DNA from: Deltaproteobacteria bacterium
Lineage (GTDB): Bacteria > Desulfobacterota > Desulfuromonadia > Desulfuromonadales > Geothermobacteraceae
Assembly: GCA_003695205.1 (NCBI GenBank)
Contig: RFIO01000532.1
Location: forward strand, 1 to 6,144
Direction of reading: 5' to 3'
Length of the DNA: 6,144 nt
The notes under the pieces are model-generated. The model saw only the letters and a list, made by a program, of their open reading frames with translations. It was not told the origin of the DNA and did no database searches. Below, piece after piece: positions 1-6,144 of the stretch. The number at the start of each line of letters is the position of its first letter. Position 1 is the stretch's first letter. Made by a program: the position numbers and the translations under genes.

Positions 1-250
1 GTCACGGACGTTCGGTCTGGATGATTGGCTGCCGATGCGCGGGAGCCCGTTTCGTCTTCGAAACTCTCCTCCTGCCAACAGTGTCGGAGATTTGCGGCGC
101 CGCATTCTCTGACATTTGTGGTGGATGGAAAACCGGTCTGCTTTTTTCGTTGGTCAGGGGCCAATTTTCCCTCCCTCAAGGGGAGGGGGGAAGCCTGAAG
201 GCCATTTTTCCCAGTGGAAGCCACTGAACGGAGGGCGCGTCAGGACGAAC
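1..250. other. Gene-free region downstream of the degP operon
   Basis: I see no credible coding sequence here. Short open frames exist, but none has a good ribosome binding site or a recognisable product. The stretch holds several dyads: a long imperfect inverted repeat at 82-114 (own entry), CCCTCCC/GGGAGGG arms at 169-175 and 181-187 with a 5-base loop, and CAGTGG/CCACTG arms at 212-217 and 221-226 with a 3-base loop. None of these is followed by a T-run in either direction, so they are not simple terminators. What lies to the left of base 1 is unknown. Confidence 0.6.
82..114. repeat. Long imperfect inverted repeat (33 bp)
   Basis: The left arm is TGTCGGAGATTTGCGGC (82-98) and the right arm read on the other strand is TGTCAGAGAATGCGGC (114-99). 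They match apart from one substitution in the outer nine bases and a one-base bulge next to the centre. The core TGCGGCGCCGCA (93-104) is a perfect 12-base palindrome, and the outer elements are TGTC and GACA. It could be an operator for a dimeric regulator, a REP-like repeat, or the hairpin of an RNA from the region to the left. No T-run follows on either strand. The structure is plain in the sequence; its role is unknown. Confidence 0.6.
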
Positions 251-277
251 AAAAAAAGGGCGCCCGTCAGGGCGCCC
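251..277 (-). terminator. Rho-independent terminator of the receiver-degP operon
   Basis: Read on the minus strand, an 8-bp GC stem (GGGCGCCC, 270-277 with 258-265) closes a 4-base loop and is followed at once by seven Ts (257-251). It lies about 35 bases after the degP stop codon. The stem sequence GGGCGCCC is itself palindromic. This is the textbook layout of an intrinsic terminator, and its direction fits degP. Confidence 0.93.
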
Positions 278-284
278 AAGGAGG

Positions 285-305
285 CAACGAGAGCGGATCT
301 CGTTG
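285..305 (-). other. Stem-loop between degP stop and terminator
   Basis: CAACGAGA (285-292) and TCTCGTTG (298-305) form a perfect 8-bp stem with a 5-base loop, starting 6 bases beyond the degP stop codon. It lacks a T-run of its own and is followed about 7 bases later by the terminator hairpin. It may stabilise the mRNA 3' end or reinforce termination. The pairing is visible; the function is inferred. Confidence 0.6.
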
Positions 306-311
306 GCGGGT

Positions 312-1748
<1,437 letters not shown>

Positions 1749-1786
1749 CTTGTGACACCTCCGAGCTGGTTTTTATTGTTGGAATA

Positions 1787-2197
1787 TCACAGGGCCAGCG
1801 CCGGTCGTTGAGCCGGACACAGGCGTCTGACCTTTTCGATGAATTCGTCGATGTCGAAGGGTTTGTCAAGCAGGTCGATTGCGCCGAGCTGGCACGCCTG
1901 TCGGCGGGTCGCCTCGTCCCCGAAAGCAGTCATGCACAGGACCGGAGGGCGGTGCTGCAGGTCCGAGATCGCCTCGAGGACCTTGGTGCCGGTCAGGGCC
2001 GGCATGCGGATGTCGGTGATCACCAGGTCGAAATCGGTGGCCCCAGCCTCCAGGAGGCGGTAGAGGCTGAGGCCATCACCACAGGTGGTCACCCGGTAGC
2101 CGTCGCGGTAAAGGCAGAAGGCGAGCATCTCGCGCATGGCATCGTCGTCTTCGGCCAGCAGGATGTGGCTACAATCGTCCCGCAGTTCAGTGTTCAT
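1787..2197 (-). CDS. Stand-alone response regulator receiver protein
   Basis: The 136-residue product is a single CheY-like receiver domain with no output domain. The phosphorylation machinery is complete: acidic pocket residues Asp17-Asp18 (LAEDDD), phosphoacceptor Asp62 (VITDIRMP), Thr90 (CMTAFG) and Lys112 (LLDKPF). The protein ends about 17 residues after the LDKPFD motif, leaving room only for the last receiver helix. It is the first gene behind a predicted sigma-54 promoter, with a leader of about 23 bases and a weak GAAGAG ribosome site about 8 bases before the ATG. degP follows after 38 bases. Its receiver resembles that of the neighbouring sigma-54 activator (shared MREMLA and TAFG stretches), so the same kinase might phosphorylate both. 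It may act as a phosphate sink, a phosphorelay intermediate or a protein-binding switch. The fold is certain; the job is inferred. Confidence 0.92.
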   Translation of the reverse strand: MNTELRDDCSHILLAEDDDAMREMLAFCLYRDGYRVTTCGDGLSLYRLLEAGATDFDLVITDIRMPALTGTKVLEAISDLQHRPPVLCMTAFGDEATRRQACQLGAIDLLDKPFDIDEFIEKVRRLCPAQRPALAL

Positions 2198-2231
2198 AAC
2201 GTGAGCTCTTCGACAGTCGCCCTTGGAATGA

Positions 2232-2246
2232 GCAGGGACCGTGCCA
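2232..2246 (-). promoter_or_regulatory. Sigma-54 (-24/-12) promoter of the receiver-degP operon
   Basis: The minus strand reads TGGCACG, four bases (GTCC), then CTGC and T. This matches the RpoN consensus TGGCACG-N4-TTGC at every conserved position except one T-to-C, and the invariant GG and GC are at the correct spacing. The predicted start site is near 2220, giving a 23-base leader before the receiver ATG at 2197. It lies in the only sizeable gap inside the cluster, directly after a gene for a sigma-54 activator. Confidence 0.85.
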
Positions 2247-2288
2247 AGTTGAAGGGCCGTTTTCTGCGGGTTTTGTGCCTGTGGGGGT

Positions 2289-2312
2289 GGGGCGATCTGC
2301 CCCGTTGGGGCA
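2289..2312 (-). promoter_or_regulatory. Candidate upstream activator site (GC-rich dyads)
   Basis: TGCCCC-GTT-GGGGCA (2298-2312) is a perfect 6+3+6 inverted repeat. It overlaps a second dyad, GGGGC-GATCT-GCCCC (2289-2303), so three GGGGC-type half-sites sit in 24 bases. The main dyad is centred about 85 bases upstream of the predicted sigma-54 start site, within the range used by NtrC-family activators. No T-run follows on the minus strand, which argues against a terminator for the activator gene. Binding by the neighbouring activator is inferred from position. Confidence 0.5.
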
Positions 2313-2319
2313 AAATGCC

Positions 2320-3677
<1,358 letters not shown>

Positions 3678-3681
<4 letters not shown>

Positions 3682-5135
3682 GCGGTCTCCTTCCCGGCTT
3701 CATCCGGCAGATAGAGGGTGAAGCTGCTGCCCCTGCCCACCAGGCTTCGAACTCCGATCCAGCCGCCGTGGTCACGGGCGATGCCCCAGGCGATCGACAG
3801 CCCCAGGCCGGTCCCTTCACCGACGTCCTTGGTACTGAAGAAGGGATCGAACAGGTGGTCGAGGTGGTCAGCCGGGATGCCGCAGCCCTGGTCGGTGACC
3901 TCAATGGCCAGCCAGCTGTCGGAGGGTTCCACCTCCTCGGGGGGCTGCGGGTTGTCGGGGCGGAAGCAACGCAGGGTCAAGGTGCCTCCGTCCTTCATGG
4001 CCTGGATACCGTTCATCGCCAGGTTGACCAGGACCTGCTGCAGCTGGCCGGCGTCGGCCATGATGCGGCTTTCGACCAGTTCGCAGCGGTGTTCCAGCTG
4101 CACATTTTGCTTGTCGGCGGTCGGGGCGAGCAGGTCGCAGACGGCCGTGAGCAGCTGGTCGGGGTCGATGGCGGTTTTGCGCGGCGGATTACGGCGCGCG
4201 AAGTTGAGCAGCTGGCGCATGATGGCCGTCATGCGCTCGGCCTGTTCGAAGATGATACCAGCGCTGCGGCGGATGCCTTCGTCTTCGGTCATGCCCTGCA
4301 GCATCTTGGCGCGTCCGGAAATGACATTGAGTGGCGTCCCCAGTTCGTGGGCCATGCCGGCCGACAGCCGGCCGAGGGTGGCAAGCCGTTCGGTGTGCCG
4401 CAGCTTCTCCAGCGCCTCCAGACGCAGCTGTTCGGCGTTGCGCGCCGAAGCGAGCTGGTCGCGCATCCGTTCCAGCGCCAGGGCGAGCTCGCCGAATTCG
4501 TCCTGGCCGAAACCGTGCAGGGGGCCGGAAAAGTCGCCGGAGGCGATGCGGTCGGCCTCGGCCGCCAGTCGGCGCACCGGCCGGTCGACCCAGAAGCTGC
4601 CGATCACGGTAATCAACAGCAGGCTGCAGGCGATGCCGGCCCCCAGGGTGAAGGCCGAACGGCGCACATTCTCGCCAACGTAGCCGCGCATCTCCTGCAG
4701 GGATTCGCTTACCTCGATGGCGCCGAGGCGGCCGTCGGGGGTCGCCACCGGCATGTAGGTGAACAGGTAGTCTTCGCCGGCGTGGGTTTCGGCGAGGATG
4801 GTGACCGCTTCACCCGGCCGGGCATCGGCCAGCTTGTCATCATCGATGGGGGCGAAGCGTTCCTCGACACCGGGGCCGAGCCAGACCCAGCGCACTTTCA
4901 GGTCGCGGCCGAGGTTGCCGGCTCGCTCAAGAAAGAGCAGGGCCGCCGGCAGCCCCTGGCGCCCCATGATCTCGTCGACCATCTTGGACAGGGTGCCGGC
5001 AACCAGTCGGGCTTCGCGGCTGAGACTGGCCTTGATCTTCTCGCGCTCGCGCTGGATCGACTGCCAGCTGTGGATGGAAAAGAAGATCGCCAGGATCAGC
5101 ACCAGGGCGAAGGCAATCTTGATGGTCAGACGCAT
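3678..5135 (-). CDS. Membrane sensor histidine kinase (HAMP-HisKA-HATPase)
   Basis: The 485-residue protein has one transmembrane helix at about 7-24, an extracytoplasmic region at about 25-160, a second helix at about 161-182, HAMP at about 183-235, and the kinase core. The H-box is AGMAHELGTPLN with phosphorylated His263. The ATPase domain shows the N-box NLAMNGIQAM (Asn375), G1 DQGCGIP (415-421), F-box LFDPFFSTK (428-436) and G2 GEGTGLGLS (439-447). The sensor region matches no family I can name; its end (YLFTYMPV, then DGRLGAIEVSESL) looks like a Cache or PAS-type extracytoplasmic fold. GGGAG (5142-5146) lies 6 bases before the ATG. The gene has its own sigma-70-type promoter and overlaps the sigma-54 activator by 4 bases, which makes that activator its cognate partner. 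The degP gene downstream suggests that it senses envelope or periplasmic stress; this is inference. Confidence 0.95.
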
Positions 5136-5140
5136 GTCGG

Positions 5141-5152
5141 GCTCCCGGGAGC
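5141..5152. promoter_or_regulatory. Palindrome covering the kinase ribosome binding site
   Basis: GCTCCCGGGAGC is a perfect 12-base palindrome in the predicted leader of the kinase mRNA. Its downstream half on the minus strand contains the GGGAG ribosome binding sequence. In RNA a small GCUC/GAGC stem with a CCGG loop could partly hide that site; in DNA it could bind a dimeric protein. Both readings are weak, since short GC palindromes are common in GC-rich DNA. Confidence 0.3.
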
Positions 5153-5153
5153 G

Positions 5154-5167
5154 GTTGGCATGCCGAC
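5154..5167. promoter_or_regulatory. Possible operator at the kinase transcription start
   Basis: GTTGGCATGCCGAC is a 14-base palindrome with one mismatched pair. It lies immediately downstream of the -10 element, spanning the predicted start site near 5161. That is a typical place for a repressor. No binding protein can be named from the sequence. Confidence 0.35.
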
Positions 5168-5196
5168 ATTATGGGGCCAGAGCTTGAGGATGTCCA
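5168..5196 (-). promoter_or_regulatory. Sigma-70-type promoter for the kinase-activator operon
   Basis: The minus strand has TGGACA (5196-5191) and CATAAT (5173-5168) separated by exactly 17 bases. Each hexamer differs from TTGACA/TATAAT at one position. The predicted start is near 5161, about 26 bases before the kinase ATG. It lies in the 74-base gap after the dehydrogenase gene, so the kinase operon can be transcribed on its own, with possible read-through from the gene upstream. Confidence 0.7.
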
Positions 5197-5209
5197 GATT
5201 CGGCCTTGA

Positions 5210-6109
5210 TTACGGTTGTTTCAGGTAGGCGCGGATACCCTCCTCGAAGGGGACGGGGTCGATGTCGAAGGCCTGCGCCCAGGCGGCGGGGTCGACTTCG
5301 TTGCCTTCCAGCAGCATGGTCATCTGCGACCGGGTCAGGGGGAAGGCGCTGAAGCCTTCGAGCAGGCTGACCAGGGGACGCAGCAGGCCGACCGGGTTGT
5401 GCAGTTTTCCGACCCTGTTTTTACCCAGAACCCGGCCGATGGTGTCGAGAATCTCGTTGTAACTCAGGCTCCCGGGCCCGCCGCAATGGTGGCATTGGCC
5501 AATCGTCTGAGGCCGTTCCAGGGCGCGAACAAAGCTGCAGGCGACATCTTGGACCGCCACCGGGCTCATGCGGTAGCTGCCGTCACCGATGACCGGCACC
5601 AGCGGTAACTTGCGCACCTGGTCGGCAAGCATGTTGACGAACTGGTCGCCGGGGCCATAGATGAGTGACGGCCGGAAGATGGTCCAGTCCAGGTTCGCAT
5701 TGCGCACCAGCTCTTCGGCCTGCCACTTGGTCCGGTGGTAGGGGGAGACTGCATCCGGCCGGGTGCCGTTGGCACTCATGTGCAGGTAGCGACGGATGCC
5801 GTTTCGTGAACAGGCGGCGACCACGCGCTCGGTCGCCTGGACGTGCAGTTTTTCGAAGGTGATGCCGCGCGCGGGGAATTCGCGGATGATGCCGACCAGG
5901 TGGATGACCGCGTCGCAGCCGGCCATGCCCTGATCGAGACCGTCACCCGAAACGGCATCGCCCGGCTGGATTCGCAGCCGGTCATGGCGCGCCAGTTTGC
6001 CCTCTGAGCCCGGCCTGGCCAGGCAGATGACTTCGTGCTCAGCGGCCAGCAGTTGACTGACCAGTTCGTGGCCGACAAATCCGGTGCCACCCGTGACAAA
6101 AACTCTCAT
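5210..6109 (-). CDS. NAD(P)-binding atypical SDR, complex I NDUFA9-like
   Basis: The 299-residue protein is an extended/atypical short-chain dehydrogenase of the NAD-dependent epimerase/dehydratase superfamily. The Rossmann nucleotide-binding motif TGGTGFVG is at residues 6-13, right after the first beta strand. A Tyr-x3-Lys pair is present (Tyr124, Lys128 in SPYHRTKWQAE), preceded by a Ser-containing strand (HMSANG, 110-115). The segment FRPSLIYGPGDQFVN (145-159) and a later GGPGSLSYNEIL stretch (210-221) are typical of the NDUFA9-like/NmrA-like group. Such proteins often bind cofactor in a structural or assembly role, or act on quinone or sugar-like substrates; the substrate here is unknown. 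AAGGAG (6118-6123) is 8 bases from the ATG and fixes the start. No terminator separates it from the kinase gene, but a separate promoter does, so a shared job with the stress circuit is not implied. Confidence 0.88.
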   Translation of the reverse strand: MRVFVTGGTGFVGHELVSQLLAAEHEVICLARPGSEGKLARHDRLRIQPGDAVSGDGLDQGMAGCDAVIHLVGIIREFPARGITFEKLHVQATERVVAACSRNGIRRYLHMSANGTRPDAVSPYHRTKWQAEELVRNANLDWTIFRPSLIYGPGDQFVNMLADQVRKLPLVPVIGDGSYRMSPVAVQDVACSFVRALERPQTIGQCHHCGGPGSLSYNEILDTIGRVLGKNRVGKLHNPVGLLRPLVSLLEGFSAFPLTRSQMTMLLEGNEVDPAAWAQAFDIDPVPFEEGIRAYLKQP

Positions 6110-6126
6110 GTCCCAGTCTCCTTAGG

Positions 6127-6139
6127 GTGTTGGTAACAC
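6127..6139. promoter_or_regulatory. Short dyad upstream of the dehydrogenase gene
   Basis: GTGTT-GGT-AACAC is a perfect 5+3+5 inverted repeat just upstream of the AAGGAG ribosome site. It could be an operator or a leader hairpin. The promoter region is cut by the window edge, so its context cannot be judged. Confidence 0.3.
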
Positions 6140-6144
6140 GTAAA

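Noticed and set aside
206..210. CysHisHisCys in the dehydrogenase as a metal site (protein residues 206-209)
   Set aside because: It sits in the loop before the GGP segment where relatives usually have ordinary residues; no second pair of ligands is nearby, so chance is more likely.
169..226. Hairpins as intrinsic terminators
   Set aside because: The nearby T-runs (165-168, 205-209) precede the stems on the plus strand and read as A-runs after them on the minus strand, so neither direction gives stem plus T-run.
21..227. Small plus-strand frame in the gene-free region
   Set aside because: No convincing ribosome site, the frame runs through the long inverted repeat, and the product has no recognisable features.
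2289..2312. Terminator after the activator gene
   Set aside because: The hairpins are GC-rich, but on the minus strand they are followed by AGATCG or ACCCCC rather than a T-run; their position suits an activator site better.

Overview
This 6144-base, GC-rich window reads like a chromosomal segment of a Gram-negative bacterium. All five protein genes I can support lie on the minus strand, so the biological order runs from high to low coordinates: an atypical short-chain dehydrogenase (NDUFA9-like NAD-binding protein, 5210-6109), a membrane sensor histidine kinase (3678-5135), an NtrC-type sigma-54 activator (2320-3681), a stand-alone receiver protein (1787-2197), and a DegP/HtrA periplasmic serine protease (312-1748). 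A signal-peptide-bearing two-PDZ HtrA protease implies a periplasm. The mix of GC-rich coding, an HK/sigma-54-activator pair and an NDUFA9-like dehydrogenase recalls Desulfuromonadales/Geobacter-type bacteria, but that placement is inference.

Layout. 6110-6144 holds the ribosome binding site of the dehydrogenase and a short dyad; its promoter lies beyond the window. 5136-5209 holds a convincing sigma-70-type promoter for the kinase plus two palindromes. Kinase and activator overlap by 4 bases (ATGA), so they are translationally coupled. The 122-base gap 2198-2319 holds a near-perfect -24/-12 (sigma-54) promoter 23 bases upstream of the receiver gene, and a GC-rich inverted repeat about 85 bases upstream of the predicted start site, where an activator would bind. 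Receiver and protease genes are 38 bases apart and form a second operon that ends in two tandem hairpins, the last followed by seven Ts (251-277). The remaining 250 bases contain no credible gene but several dyads, the best at 82-114.

How the parts work together (inference). The kinase, with a roughly 135-residue extracytoplasmic sensor, phosphorylates the sigma-54 activator. The activator turns on the adjacent sigma-54 promoter, which drives a receiver-only protein and the periplasmic protease DegP. This would be a compact sigma-54-controlled envelope-stress circuit, functionally parallel to CpxAR or sigma-E control of degP but differently wired. The receiver-only protein, co-made with the output, may act as a phosphate sink or feedback element. 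There are no RNA genes, insertion sequences, CRISPR arrays or other signs of recent transfer.
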